Source: Pandoraea anapnoica
GTDB lineage: Bacteria > Pseudomonadota > Gammaproteobacteria > Burkholderiales > Burkholderiaceae
DNA: 64,000 nt
Direction: 5' to 3'
NCBI RefSeq assembly: GCF_902459765.1
Contig: NZ_CABPSP010000013.1
Location: forward strand, 124,001-188,000
Below the pieces are notes generated by a model that saw nothing but the letters and a program-made list of their open reading frames with translations, did not search any database and was not told the DNA's origin. Position numbers and translations under genes: made by a program. Below are positions 1 through 8,489 of this stretch, in pieces; the first letter of the stretch is position 1, and each line of letters opens with the position of its first letter.

Positions 1-1778
1 ACTGCCGCCAAAGCGAGCATCGCTGGCCCGATGAGCAGCAGCGCACCTGCGATGCCGGCAATCGCCACCATAGCCACTTTGGCGACAACGCTGTGGCGTT
101 CCATGAAACCCGTCAATCCCTTGACGACGCTTGAGAGACCCTCGACTCCACGTGCGTACATCGGCAAGACGCGGTCGCCCATCTCGAGCCACAAGTCGTG
201 AACACGCGCGTGCAGGTCCAGCTCTTTGCCGGTCGGGCTGTCCTTTGCCAGCTTGTCGAGCGTGTCGATATCTGCCGCCCCACGATTGAGTTTGGCATTC
301 TTGTGAATCTGCTCGCGCTGCAAGTACATCTGGCCGAACAGATTGGACGCGGTGCGATTAGAAAAGATGCCCCCGATGGCGTCGAGTACGTCCTGCTTTT
401 TGGTCACGCCGTTGGCCGCAAGTTGGGGCAGCAGCACCTTTTCCATCCATTCGAATTGATTGGTGAGAAACAGCTCACTGCCCTTGATCGCTCCAGGGTT
501 CACATAAGAGACTTGCCCTGCCTTATCGTGTTTCACCTTTGTCTGGTCAGAGATCAGACCCAACTTGTCCAGGTTCTGCGTGACCCGTTTGGTCGTGCGG
601 CCTTGGTATAGGTTCTGATACGCGCTCATGAGCGCCGTGCCCACCCGGTGTCCGCCCATTTCTTGCACCAGTGGTTCGAGCTGGTTGTAAAAGCCATCCG
701 ACTCAAGGCCCTTGGCGGCGAGACCACCTGTCTTGATGACATTCAACCATTCCTCAGGGCCTACGCGTCCCCCCGTCGCGGTGAGCACTTTCTGCACCAT
801 ATTGGCTTGATTCGCGAACTCCGCGTCGCTTGCGAGGCCACCGCGCAGTTCGATGACCTTGAGCATGTCCATGAACTTCTTGTCGTTCTCCTCGCCCTTT
901 TCCGCACCGTAAAGCGCCTTGTTTGCGAATTTCATCTTCGCGAGCAGCGGCGTGACCATTTCAGCGTGATGTGCGTCCGCGAACACTGACAGTGCATCGC
1001 GCATGAGTTCGACGTTTTCCGTTCGGCTCGTGCCGTACGTCTTCAGTTGCTTCGCAAGCCCAATGGCCTCTTGAGAGTCCTTTTCGCCGAGACCGAGCGC
1101 GCGTACACGTTGCATCTCGGTGAACATGTGCTTAGCTTCTTGAAGCCCGCTTCTGACAGGCATGCCAAGCGCCGCGCCGGCGGCAGTGGCACCGACGCCA
1201 GCACCGGCCATTGCCCCGGCCGTCGAGCGCAGTTTGTCGCGCCGCTCGCGCGCTGCGCCCATACGCTCCTCTTGCTTTTGCAGCTGTGCCAGCCGCTCGC
1301 GCTGAGTGACCAATACGGAGTTGGTTGAAGCGATATCGCCACGTAAGGCGCGTTCATGTGAACCCAGGCTGCGCGTGCTGACGCCAGCTGCCGACAGGCG
1401 ATCTCGCAACGCCTGGAGCTTCTGACTTTGCTGCTGGTGCTGATTGTTCAGATCGCGTGCAGCCCGCACGGCCGCATTGAACTCGCGCGTCATGGCGCGC
1501 GTGGGCGACTCCGTTTCCTTGATGCCGCGTGCGAGCTGCTGCACGCGCTCTTCGGCGGCGCGCAGGGCTGAGCTGGTGCCACGCAGACCCTTGTGGAGTT
1601 CGCGGAACTCGCCGACCGTCTTCTGCGTTTTCTCGAGTTCTTTGAGGCGGTCGCGTGTCTCCTTGAGACCACGCGACATCTCCTTGTTGGTGCCGAGAAT
1701 TTTCCGCGTGTTAGCGGTCATCTGGTCGACTGTCTTCCACAGCACTTCGAGCTGCAGCTTTCGCCCTGCGTCGCTCAT
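1..1778 (-). CDS. T: Phage tail tape measure protein (P2 gpT-like), partial
   Basis: The reading frame starts at 1778 and runs off the left edge, so only the N-terminal 592 residues are visible. The start (MSDAGRKLQLEVLWKTVDQM) and the following Lys/Glu/Arg-rich helical region fit a P2-type tape measure protein, which sets tail length and lines the tail tube during assembly. The ATG overlaps the stop of the upstream frameshift product E' by the ATGA arrangement, as expected for translational coupling. P2 gpT is about 815 residues, so more lies outside the window. The position after FI, FII and E is the P2 order. The identification rests on context and helical character, since tape measure proteins are poorly conserved. 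Confidence 0.88.
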   Translation of the reverse strand, partial: MSDAGRKLQLEVLWKTVDQMTANTRKILGTNKEMSRGLKETRDRLKELEKTQKTVGEFRELHKGLRGTSSALRAAEERVQQLARGIKETESPTRAMTREFNAAVRAARDLNNQHQQQSQKLQALRDRLSAAGVSTRSLGSHERALRGDIASTNSVLVTQRERLAQLQKQEERMGAARERRDKLRSTAGAMAGAGVGATAAGAALGMPVRSGLQEAKHMFTEMQRVRALGLGEKDSQEAIGLAKQLKTYGTSRTENVELMRDALSVFADAHHAEMVTPLLAKMKFANKALYGAEKGEENDKKFMDMLKVIELRGGLASDAEFANQANMVQKVLTATGGRVGPEEWLNVIKTGGLAAKGLESDGFYNQLEPLVQEMGGHRVGTALMSAYQNLYQGRTTKRVTQNLDKLGLISDQTKVKHDKAGQVSYVNPGAIKGSELFLTNQFEWMEKVLLPQLAANGVTKKQDVLDAIGGIFSNRTASNLFGQMYLQREQIHKNAKLNRGAADIDTLDKLAKDSPTGKELDLHARVHDLWLEMGDRVLPMYARGVEGLSSVVKGLTGFMERHSVVAKVAMVAIAGIAGALLLIGPAMLALAA

Positions 1779-2193
1779 TCGTCGGTTGCTCCGCTACGTA
1801 CTCGGGCGCGTTCGCGCCACTTGATGAGATCGGTAAGGCTCCAGTCATCCATTGCGGACGGCTGGAAGCCGAATATCACTGCAACGTCGGCGAAGGCGTC
1901 GTCGACGTCTGCTGGTATGCGTCGGCCTTCACCGATTTCGGAGCCAAAAAACCGGTCACCGCCATTCCGAGCTGCATCAGGTCTGCGGGGTCCATGCGGA
2001 TGACTTCCTGCTCCGACAGCGTCGGTGTCGTGATGCGCGGGAGTACCTTGAAGAGTGTCGATACGTCCATATGTGCGAGGTCGACAAGGTTCACGCCGCG
2101 CAGCTCGCCGGCACCGGGTTTGCGCACTTCGACCTGGTCGATTTTGTTGTCGCCGCGCTGGATCGGGGTATCGAGGGTAATGACTTCTTTCAT
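1775..2193 (-). CDS. E+E': E+E' programmed -1 frameshift fusion product (P2 GpE family C-terminus)
   Basis: Reading gene E to the heptamer T-TTT-TTG (1951-1945) and slipping back one base continues in an open frame to a stop at 1775. The shifted part reads GSEIGEGRRIP and then a stretch ending in IFGFQPSAMDDWSLTDLIKW, the usual Trp-rich shape of the P2 GpE family with its conserved 'LxxLIxWRERA' core. This extension has no plausible start codon of its own before an internal ATG near 1860, so frameshifting is the economical explanation and matches the known P2 E/E' mechanism. The stop overlaps the ATG of the tape measure gene (ATGA). Frameshift efficiency cannot be judged from sequence. Confidence 0.82.
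1876..2193 (-). CDS. E: Phage tail assembly protein gpE (tape measure chaperone, short form)
   Basis: This 105-residue protein lies between the tail tube gene and the tape measure gene, exactly where P2 has gene E. Its N-terminus (MKEVITLDTPIQRGDNKIDQ) is typical of the phage tail assembly family that also includes Mu gp41-like proteins. In P2, gpE and the frameshifted gpE+E' chaperone the tape measure protein before tail tube assembly. The terminator codon is at 1876-1878, beyond a slippery run at 1945-1951, so this is the product of ribosomes that do not shift. The start at 2193 is the first ATG; the gene lies 60 bp after FII in the tail operon. Confidence 0.9.
   Translation of the reverse strand: MKEVITLDTPIQRGDNKIDQVEVRKPGAGELRGVNLVDLAHMDVSTLFKVLPRITTPTLSEQEVIRMDPADLMQLGMAVTGFLAPKSVKADAYQQTSTTPSPTLQ
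1945..1951 (-). promoter_or_regulatory. Slippery heptamer T TTT TTG for -1 frameshift in gene E
   Basis: The minus strand reads GGTTTTTTGGC here, in register GGT-TTT-TTG for gene E. Six T followed by G is the slippery sequence known from P2 E/E'. A -1 shift at this point joins gene E to the E' frame that encodes the GpE-family domain. Confidence 0.85.
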
Positions 2194-2253
2194 GATGAAA
2201 ACTCCGGGGCTATTGAAGCGTAGAAGGGGCCGGTGATGAGCCGGCCATAGGGA

Positions 2254-2766
2254 TTACAGGCCGATGGCCTTTCGCTGTTCTGCGAGCCGGTCGACGCCGT
2301 TCACCATCTCGATGAAGTTGACGAGATCGATCTCGACAGTGACCGTGCCGTTCACGGAGTACTTGAAGTACGTAACCGCCATCGTCGTCTTGAAATCGCT
2401 CTTGTCGCCAGCCTTGGACGAACCGGGGTCGATTTCCTTATAGCGACCGCGCAGCACGACCTCGATAGCGTCACCAGAGCCTTCGCTATCGTCGTCCTCG
2501 ATGTAGCCGGCAAAGCGCAGCATCACGCCGTCGATCTTCGAGATGCCCCACTGGTCGTACACCTGGCGCATCGGACCGGCGTAGGTCTGCGATGACTCCA
2601 TCTTCTCCATGCCCAGGTCGACCTCGACTTCGCCGTTCATGCCGCCGGTGCGAATGGCCTCGACTTTGCGGGCGAGCTTCGGAACCGAGAATTCCGTGCA
2701 TTTGCCCATCCAGTTTTCGCCGTTGTGGAAGACGTTGAAGTTCTTGAGAATTTTCGGCAATGCCAT
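2254..2766 (-). CDS. FII: Phage major tail tube protein (P2 FII)
   Basis: The 170-residue product forms the inner tube of a contractile tail. The N-terminus (MALPKILKNFNVFHNGENW) and the region KIDGVMLRFAGYIEDDDSEG are characteristic of the P2 FII family, and the length is nearly that of P2 FII (172). It follows the sheath gene FI with a 25-bp gap and precedes E, as in P2. Expression is expected late, from the promoter upstream of FI. There is no truncation or odd residue pattern. Confidence 0.95.
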   Translation of the reverse strand: MALPKILKNFNVFHNGENWMGKCTEFSVPKLARKVEAIRTGGMNGEVEVDLGMEKMESSQTYAGPMRQVYDQWGISKIDGVMLRFAGYIEDDDSEGSGDAIEVVLRGRYKEIDPGSSKAGDKSDFKTTMAVTYFKYSVNGTVTVEIDLVNFIEMVNGVDRLAEQRKAIGL

Positions 2767-2791
2767 GTTCGTTTCTCTCTAGTGACGTCGA

Positions 2792-3970
2792 TTAGGCGGC
2801 TTGCGCGACCTTGGCCGCGAAGTCGACCAGGTATCGATCGGTGATGCGCTGACGGAACTGGAGGTTCTCCAGCGGCGGGACCGGCGTGTAGTCGTAGTCG
2901 ATGAACAACTGGCCGCTCTTGAGCGTCTCCTTCGTGTTGGCCGTCTCGTCATACCAGGCAGCTCCGCCGATCAGATAACCCGCATTGACCATCGAGCGAA
3001 GCTTCGCGTTGATGCTCTCGATGATGTCGCGCGCCAGCGATGGGTTCAGCGGGCCGTCGACCGCCCAGAAGTGCGCCTCGGCCATCGTGTCGGCGAGGAT
3101 CTGCGCGGTGCGGGTGTAGTTCTCGAAGGCGAAGAGCGGATCTGCCGAGCAGGTGCGCGAACCCCAGAAGCGGAAGCCCATGTGATTGATCAACGTGGTG
3201 ACGTCGTGGCTGTTCAGGAAGCCGGAGTCGGTCGATGGGTCTTGCAAGTCCCAGAAGACGTCTTTCGAGAGTCCGGTGACACCGTTGACCGGCACGTTCG
3301 AAAGCGTCTTGTGCCAGCCCGTCTCGTTATCGATCTTGGCGCGCATACCGAGTGCACGCGCAACGGCGTAGGCCGATGCTTCGGCGTTCTTCGTGGTATC
3401 CCAGCTCACGAAGTCCGGCCAGATCAACATCGTCTCGCGTGCGCCGAAGTTCTCGCGATAGGTGACGACTTCTTCCTTCGTCGCACACTCCCACGCCGAC
3501 GCGTATTGGAAAGCGCGAAGCTTCTGCGCCAAGCCGGTCAACTCGGACGATACGGCGAGGCTGTCGAAACCGGGCACGCCGAGAATGCGTGGCTGCACAC
3601 CGACCTTGTTCTTTGCCGAGAGCAACGCTTTCATGCCCGTGTATTTGCCGTCGGCAGACGTGCCGCCGATGATGGCCGAGGTGGTCTCGGCGTCGGTAGC
3701 CCCTTCGGCCACGCGCACGATGACGGTCGCACAGTTGGTCTGGTCGGCAATGGCGTCGAGCGCCGGCGCGAGCGTACCCTTCGTGCCCGCCTTGGCGAGA
3801 GCGGCCTGCACGTTGGTCTTCAGAACCGGCGTATTGAGCGGATATTCGGTCGCATCGGCATCTTGAGACGTGACCACCATGCCGATGACGGCGGTTTCGA
3901 TGGTACGAATGGGACGCGTGCCATCGTTGAGTTCAAGCACGCGTACGCCGTGGTGATAATCGCTTGGCAT
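2792..3970 (-). CDS. FI: Phage contractile tail sheath protein (P2 FI)
   Basis: This 392-residue protein is the tail sheath subunit, which polymerises around the tube and contracts at infection. The start [20 protein letters not shown] and the segment [20 protein letters not shown] are hallmarks of the P2/Mu sheath family. P2 FI is 396 residues, so it is full length. It is the first gene of the FI-FII-E-T transcription unit. A TGTTGT-N13-ACAACA dyad lies 73-97 bp upstream (4043-4067), the expected place for an Ogr-type late activator site. A cargo gene on the opposite strand lies beyond it. Confidence 0.96.
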   Translation of the reverse strand: MPSDYHHGVRVLELNDGTRPIRTIETAVIGMVVTSQDADATEYPLNTPVLKTNVQAALAKAGTKGTLAPALDAIADQTNCATVIVRVAEGATDAETTSAIIGGTSADGKYTGMKALLSAKNKVGVQPRILGVPGFDSLAVSSELTGLAQKLRAFQYASAWECATKEEVVTYRENFGARETMLIWPDFVSWDTTKNAEASAYAVARALGMRAKIDNETGWHKTLSNVPVNGVTGLSKDVFWDLQDPSTDSGFLNSHDVTTLINHMGFRFWGSRTCSADPLFAFENYTRTAQILADTMAEAHFWAVDGPLNPSLARDIIESINAKLRSMVNAGYLIGGAAWYDETANTKETLKSGQLFIDYDYTPVPPLENLQFRQRITDRYLVDFAAKVAQAA

Positions 3971-4042
3971 TCAGATCCTCCGGAGGTGTTGGAAAGCCTG
4001 CCGGTAGGATCACTCGCGCTCGCGCGAGAAGCACGTGTTTAA

Positions 4043-4067
4043 TGTTGTCGTGGACTGACACACAACA
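4043..4067 (-). promoter_or_regulatory. Ogr-like late-promoter dyad upstream of FI
   Basis: TGTTGT and ACAACA arms are separated by 13 bp. The same architecture recurs at 10483-10507 and 17717-17741, also upstream of P2 late operons. P2 Ogr/Delta activators bind dyads with TGT/ACA arms about 55 bp before late transcription starts. The match in position and sequence supports a late activator site; the activator gene itself would lie left of the window. Confidence 0.7.
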
Positions 4068-4124
4068 ACTACCGAAATCGGTGACGCTATCATTACGCAC
4101 CACACGTTTATCGGCACCCAGAAA

Positions 4125-4856
4125 ATGGACAGCTATTACACACTTCCCTGGTTTACACGTCACAGCGTACTGTTGGCTGTATTCCTAATCGCAATACTTT
4201 CTTTCCACATTTTCCTGGTCTATGCGCCAGGGTTTCGGCTCAATAAAAGAGGATGGAAGCTCACCGAGTATGTCTATCTATTTGTCGGGGCTCTCGGGCT
4301 TTTCTGGGCAGTTACCAACACTCGGGTGTACGTTGCGCACAACATGTTAGAGACGGCAGACCATAGCGCTAGAAGCAGCTATGATTTTGTCAGGTCGGAT
4401 ATTGGCTCCACCTATGTTCGGCAAACTTGCAGGACTTTCGTGAAGTCTGAGTATTCGCCACCAGAACCCGCGTTTTCCCTCTCCCAGCGTCAGTACGACG
4501 CCGCGTGCGAATGGTTTAAATCCTTCGCAAAACGGATGCCGGCGCAGCCGCCTGCGTCCGAGTCAGATTTTTCCGCGATCTTAGCCGACTATCATGCTCA
4601 TCCCTCGTCTTCCGACACCGAAGTCAAGGACATTTACAGCTTGGCGGAAAGTCGTTTGAATTGGGTCTTGGACGCATATCGGCAGCGGGAGGAAGTGAAA
4701 GCAGAGGCTGAACCATCCATGAATGAGAGAGTAGCCAGTGTGCTCGCGCCGTTCCTGCTCGCCCTCGCGATTGCGCTCAGAATTACGAAGGTTTCTGGCG
4801 AACTTCGGTTGGAGCGAAGGGACGCTGAGGGGCGAGATACGCAGAGAAAGCAATGA
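4125..4856 (+). CDS. Prophage cargo membrane protein of unknown function
   Basis: The 243-residue product has three predicted membrane segments: about residues 12-34 (VLLAVFLIAILSFHIFLVY), 47-64 (YVYLFVGALGLFWAV) and 205-222 (VASVLAPFLLALAIAL). Between the last two is a soluble, charged region of about 135 residues with three cysteines. I do not recognise the family. It is read against the surrounding late genes and sits between the tail fibre region and FI, the place where P2 carries its exclusion gene Z/fun. Its base composition is lower in GC than the neighbouring structural genes. Together these suggest an independently expressed lysogenic conversion gene, perhaps for superinfection exclusion. 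No convincing ribosome binding site precedes the ATG. Confidence 0.7.
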   Translation: MDSYYTLPWFTRHSVLLAVFLIAILSFHIFLVYAPGFRLNKRGWKLTEYVYLFVGALGLFWAVTNTRVYVAHNMLETADHSARSSYDFVRSDIGSTYVRQTCRTFVKSEYSPPEPAFSLSQRQYDAACEWFKSFAKRMPAQPPASESDFSAILADYHAHPSSSDTEVKDIYSLAESRLNWVLDAYRQREEVKAEAEPSMNERVASVLAPFLLALAIALRITKVSGELRLERRDAEGRDTQRKQ

Positions 4857-4967
4857 CTTTATCGGCCATCTGGTTCTCATCTTCATGCAGTTGATCTGTT
4901 GGTTCGAAATGCACGCAAGGGAACGGCCACTCACGAAACGAAAATGGCCAGTTCCCCTGCAGTTATA

Positions 4968-5147
4968 TTAGGCTTTGTCAGCGTCTAGAAAGTCGCCTAA
5001 CCATCCGGCCAAGAAGATGAAGAAGGTTACGAGCAAGCATCCCGTCGCCGACCAGCCATTGCCAGCCGTTGTCTCGGCGAGTGCACCAAGAATCCATCCG
5101 AGCTGCGCAGCGTGCCAAACGAAGCGATTTGCGAGTGCATTTTCCAT
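4968..5147 (-). CDS. Small phage membrane protein, unknown function
   Basis: An ATG at 5147 is preceded by GGAG at a reasonable distance and gives 59 residues (MENALANRFVWHAAQLGWIL). The second half, around CLLVTFFIFLAGWLGDFL, is a strong hydrophobic segment followed by an acidic tail. A longer frame upstream to 5294 exists, but it overlaps the end of the methyltransferase gene and has no better start. The gene follows the methyltransferase in the same direction and may be co-expressed with it. No function can be assigned; small hydrophobic proteins at this site in P2-like phages are often cargo. Confidence 0.55.
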   Translation of the reverse strand: MENALANRFVWHAAQLGWILGALAETTAGNGWSATGCLLVTFFIFLAGWLGDFLDADKA

Positions 5148-5215
5148 GTGATACTCCGCATACCGGGAGCGCACCATTGCTCTCCCAGAGAGTATAGAAA
5201 GATCGCAAACGTCAC

Positions 5216-5965
5216 TCACGCGACCGAACCCAGTAAACGAAGCCGAGTCTCGGCAATGTCCGCATAGGCCGGTTCCAGCTCGCAGCCAATCCAAAAATGC
5301 CCTGCGTCGCTTGCTGCTTTCAGGAAAGTGCCACTGCCGGCGAACGGGTCAAGCACCGTGGAGCCGGGAGGAACGAGACGGACGACCTGGCGCGCTAGTT
5401 CCTCGGGTTTCTGCGTCATATGCTGTTTCGGACGCGGAAGACGCTCGGAAAACACGCCGGGCAGAAACGTTCCCGATTCTTTCGGCAGGCTCCCACGCGA
5501 AGCCCAGACCATGTATTCCGCTTGAGCAGCGAAGCCGCCACGGCGGGGCCGTGCGCAGCCTGGCGTCTTATCCCACACGGCCACGCCATGCCAGATGAAT
5601 CCGGCCCCCTGCACCGCATCGGTCAGGCTGGGCAATTGACGCCAGTCGACAAAGCAAACGAGGTAGCCGCCGGGGCGCGTGATGCGATACGCCTCGGCCA
5701 GCCACGTCATGCACCAGAACGTCCACGAACGCTGGTCCTTGTTGTCGTGAGAGAAGTCTGGGTAGAGGCCGTTCGAGCTGTTGATGTACTTCTCGCCAGG
5801 CGGGCGCGCACGCGAACCGCTATGCAGCCCGCCAGACGAGTACGGTGGATCGGTGAACACCAGGTCGATGCTCTGGTCGGGCAAGCGCCGCATGACGCTC
5901 AACGCGTCTTCACGGAATACGCGATTTAGAAAATCAGCGAGATGCTGGGGGCCCTTGTTGCTCAT
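5216..5965 (-). CDS. Phage DNA methyltransferase, N4-cytosine/N6-adenine type
   Basis: This 249-residue protein has the catalytic motif TDPPYSSGG (Asp39-Pro-Pro-Tyr42) near the N-terminus and the S-adenosylmethionine motif VLDPFAGSGTFLKAA near the C-terminus. That order, IV before I, is the beta-class arrangement. DPPY fits an amino-methyltransferase, either N6-adenine or N4-cytosine, and the sequence cannot settle which. It probably modifies phage DNA against host restriction. Its start lies inside the upstream com-like gene (32-bp overlap) with GAGGA 8 bases before the ATG. This copies the layout of Mu com-mom, where Com activates translation of the overlapping DNA modification gene. Confidence 0.9.
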   Translation of the reverse strand: MSNKGPQHLADFLNRVFREDALSVMRRLPDQSIDLVFTDPPYSSGGLHSGSRARPPGEKYINSSNGLYPDFSHDNKDQRSWTFWCMTWLAEAYRITRPGGYLVCFVDWRQLPSLTDAVQGAGFIWHGVAVWDKTPGCARPRRGGFAAQAEYMVWASRGSLPKESGTFLPGVFSERLPRPKQHMTQKPEELARQVVRLVPPGSTVLDPFAGSGTFLKAASDAGHFWIGCELEPAYADIAETRLRLLGSVA

Positions 5966-6125
5966 GTGAGAGTGTCCTCATATCCGACGCTCTGTGGCGC
6001 GCTGGTATGGGGCTCTCGGCCCTCAGAAAATTCAGCGTGCCGCAACGGGCACATTTGATGGAGAGGCGAACGTACTCGCCTTCTCCGAGCTTGCGGTTGC
6101 ACGAACCGCAGCGGATCTCCTGCAT
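5934..6125 (-). CDS. com: Com-like zinc-finger regulator of the adjacent DNA-modification gene
   Basis: The 63-residue protein begins MQEIRCGSCNRKLGEGEYV and carries two CxxC pairs (CGSC and CARC) about 20 residues apart, as in Mu Com. Com binds mom mRNA and opens its ribosome binding site. Here the gene overlaps the start of a DNA methyltransferase, so the same translational control is likely. An in-frame GTG at 6140 exists, but the ATG at 6125 has AAGG seven bases upstream and is preferred. The C-terminal third is basic and probably dispensable for metal binding. The assignment is by motif and context. Confidence 0.82.
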   Translation of the reverse strand: MQEIRCGSCNRKLGEGEYVRLSIKCARCGTLNFLRAESPIPARHRASDMRTLSHEQQGPPASR

Positions 6126-6273
6126 GGAATAGCCTTGCACAATTGTGGTAAGGTTTCGCGGCCTGTCGACAGGTGGCGCGGCCTTGCCAAACTTGCAGGG
6201 ATGTTCTGCGAGGGCGGGGCGTGCCGGGTGTTAGCGCACCAGGCACGCCGCCGCGTCTTTTCTCTCCGGCCTA

Positions 6274-6468
6274 TCAATACCCTGGCCGAATGAACCAAGC
6301 TTGCACGGATTTCGGCAAGGACTCCTCGAAGTACAGCGAATATCTCGGGTCGTCGCTCGGAATTGCTCCCTGATTGGGATAGCTTTCGATTTCCTGTGGG
6401 TTGCCGAAAACCCTCACAATCTTCTGTTCGGTGCCGTCTTCGAATTGGACGTGAACGATGGATGCCAT
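6274..6468 (-). CDS. Small phage protein following the tail fibre gene
   Basis: This 64-residue acidic protein (MASIVHVQFEDGTEQKIVRV) starts 12 bp after the tail fibre stop and is read in the same direction. P2 has the tail fibre assembly chaperone gene G in this place; this protein is much shorter and shows no resemblance that I can see. Compact size, a clean start and close spacing support a real gene. It could be a fibre accessory factor or a remnant of the G position. The 148 bp between it and com contains nothing I recognise. Confidence 0.6.
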   Translation of the reverse strand: MASIVHVQFEDGTEQKIVRVFGNPQEIESYPNQGAIPSDDPRYSLYFEESLPKSVQAWFIRPGY

Positions 6469-6480
6469 TTTGATTGCGCC

Positions 6481-7878
6481 TTAGAACGTATATCCGCTTG
6501 TCGACATGGAAAACGACGCAGCACTGCCGCCGCTCAACGCCGTCTGGTAGTAGATGGTTTGTGGCGTGACAATATCGATGTCAAACGATGACGATTCGAC
6601 GCCATTGGCGATTGCGATAGTCCCGGACACCTGGCGCTGTCCAACACCGTTGCTCGATGACGAGAATTGCATGTTCATGTACGCGCCGGCGGATGCGTTA
6701 GCGACGCCAGCATTGCAGGCAACTGACTTTGCATTTTTGGGGACTGCAATCGCGATGTTGAGCGGCGTAATTGCCGTCCAGGCCGAAGCGGCCAACACTC
6801 CAACGGTTGCAGTGAGTACCCGACGACCGATCACAGTGGCGGCTTGGAATCGCCTCGATCCATCAGTCGGAAGAACAGCGACGAGCGCTGACGCCGTGAA
6901 ACCCTCGGGCATGTAAGCTCCAGTGTAGGTCTCGGTGACGGCCGTCACAGTAGCGTTTTGCCCCAGCGTGCCTCTTGCATCCGTGTCGGGGTTGAAAATC
7001 TCGTAGTAGGCAACGAAGCCGCTAAGCGGTGCGGCTCCCGTATCCATTCCATTCACGCCTGTTTTTGACAGATCGAGCGTGCTATTGATTTTCGTAAGGC
7101 AGTAGCGCAGTCCGCCGAGTGCGGTTTGAACGGTCAGTTCGTCGGCTGAGAATGTTGCAGACGTTGTTGGTGCATCGATGACGATCTTCGCATTCCGCGA
7201 AGCTCCGACGACACCGACAATCTGACCCAACTGGGCAGCATGATCTGTTTGGGTTGCCTGGGCCACCTTAAAGGCGTTTTTGGTTGATCCGCCAATTGCC
7301 GCGAACCGAGCATCAGCTTCGTTTTTGGTGTAAGCATCGCCCTTCATCGCGTATTGCGTGTGTGGATCGGCAGCGTCTCCGTGCGTTTTCATCGCGACGG
7401 CGAGGGCCTTGTCGGCATATTCACGGGTCGCAAGGATGACACTCGGATCAATCTTAAGCTCGACATTCACGCCGCTGGAGTTGATGAGGACCATCCGCAC
7501 GGACTGCGTTTTGCCGGAGCCTTCGGGCAGCGTTGGCTTGTATGTCGGTGGGGCATTCGAGACGTAGCACAGGTCTCCGTCTTCATCGAACAGCCCCAGC
7601 TCGCGAATCCACTTCCCGCCCTCGGTCTCGGGAATGACTTGTTCAGCGATGAGTTGCGACGGGGCTTTCGGGTCCACGTCGAGGGAGTTCAGCGCCGCAC
7701 GACGCCACTCTCCGAGCAGCGCTTTCTGGCTCGTCTTCGGGGTGGGTACGGGGGCGTTGTCACCACCGCCGTCGCCAATGGCAAGCGCGACATATTTTCG
7801 CGGCAGGCCGAGGGCTTTTGCGTTTGCATCTTTGGCGTTGCCAACGTCGGTGGCAATAGCGAAGTAGGTCGCAGTCAT
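6481..7878 (-). CDS. H: Phage tail fibre protein (P2 gpH-like)
   Basis: The 465-residue protein has a conserved N-terminal region of about 150 residues (MTATYFAIATDVGNAKDANA onward) of the DUF3751/phage tail-collar fibre type, which anchors the fibre to the baseplate. This is followed by the recurrent fibre motif DPHTQYAMKGDAYTKNEADA around residue 175-195. The C-terminal half, Ser/Thr/Ala-rich with a SGGSAASFSMSTSGYTF end, is the variable receptor-binding part. P2 gpH is longer (about 670), so this is a shorter variant rather than an obvious truncation. Its start overlaps the stop of gpI by 4 bp, in the usual J-I-H order. Confidence 0.9.
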   Translation of the reverse strand: MTATYFAIATDVGNAKDANAKALGLPRKYVALAIGDGGGDNAPVPTPKTSQKALLGEWRRAALNSLDVDPKAPSQLIAEQVIPETEGGKWIRELGLFDEDGDLCYVSNAPPTYKPTLPEGSGKTQSVRMVLINSSGVNVELKIDPSVILATREYADKALAVAMKTHGDAADPHTQYAMKGDAYTKNEADARFAAIGGSTKNAFKVAQATQTDHAAQLGQIVGVVGASRNAKIVIDAPTTSATFSADELTVQTALGGLRYCLTKINSTLDLSKTGVNGMDTGAAPLSGFVAYYEIFNPDTDARGTLGQNATVTAVTETYTGAYMPEGFTASALVAVLPTDGSRRFQAATVIGRRVLTATVGVLAASAWTAITPLNIAIAVPKNAKSVACNAGVANASAGAYMNMQFSSSSNGVGQRQVSGTIAIANGVESSSFDIDIVTPQTIYYQTALSGGSAASFSMSTSGYTF

Positions 7879-8489
7879 GGGTAGACGGTCAGGGTTTCGA
7901 TGATGTGAACGGCAGCGCCGACGTAAGTCGGGCCGTCAACAGCGACGGCTTCAGGGGTGTACGGGTAGACCGTAAGCTCTTCGCCGAAATACGCGGCGGC
8001 GCCGTTGTACTGATAGCCCCGAATCTCGAGGCTGATATTCATTCCTGTTAGATGGCGGCTGGCGGGCTTTACGTCGTCAATGACACGCACCAGCTCGTTG
8101 AACATCTCGTCGGTGATGCCGGTGTCGAGTACTCCAATGCGCAGATGGAACGTGCCGCGCCTGCCGACGGGCTGTTCCTGCCACCACTCGATGACTTCAA
8201 TGAGGTAGCCCATTGGCTCGACGGCACGACGTAGGGCCGTGATGGTGCCCTTGCGCTTATGCAACCAGAAGCTCTTGCGGATGACCTCGCGTTTGGTCGC
8301 CTCCGGCCAGGCTTCGTCCCAGCGGTCGACAGAGACTGTCCATGCCAGGATCGGTAGGAGGGCAACAGGGCACGTGCGCAGGTTCCACAGATCGCGTAGC
8401 GGCACCGGTACGCGCTCAATGTCGGATAGCGCGACCGCTACAGCACGCTCTAGCGCGGTAGCGTTGGCAGGGAGTAGCGATTTCTTCAT
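7875..8489 (-). CDS. I: Phage tail protein I (baseplate wedge, P2 gpI)
   Basis: A 204-residue protein with the segment DLWNLRTCPVALLPILAWTVSVDRWDEAWPEATKREVIRKSFWLHKRKGT, whose core (LPILAWxxSVDxWD) is diagnostic for the P2 tail protein I family. It forms part of the baseplate wedge between J and the tail fibre. Two similar YTPEAVAVDGPTYVGAAVHI-like stretches at the C-terminus look like short internal repeats. It overlaps both J and H by 4 bp (ATGA), indicating translational coupling throughout this operon. Confidence 0.94.
   Translation of the reverse strand: MKKSLLPANATALERAVAVALSDIERVPVPLRDLWNLRTCPVALLPILAWTVSVDRWDEAWPEATKREVIRKSFWLHKRKGTITALRRAVEPMGYLIEVIEWWQEQPVGRRGTFHLRIGVLDTGITDEMFNELVRVIDDVKPASRHLTGMNISLEIRGYQYNGAAAYFGEELTVYPYTPEAVAVDGPTYVGAAVHIIETLTVYP

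Noticed and set aside
2801-4042. 413-codon plus-strand frame over the tail sheath gene
   Set aside because: Antisense to FI, Arg/His-rich without domains; FI is certain.
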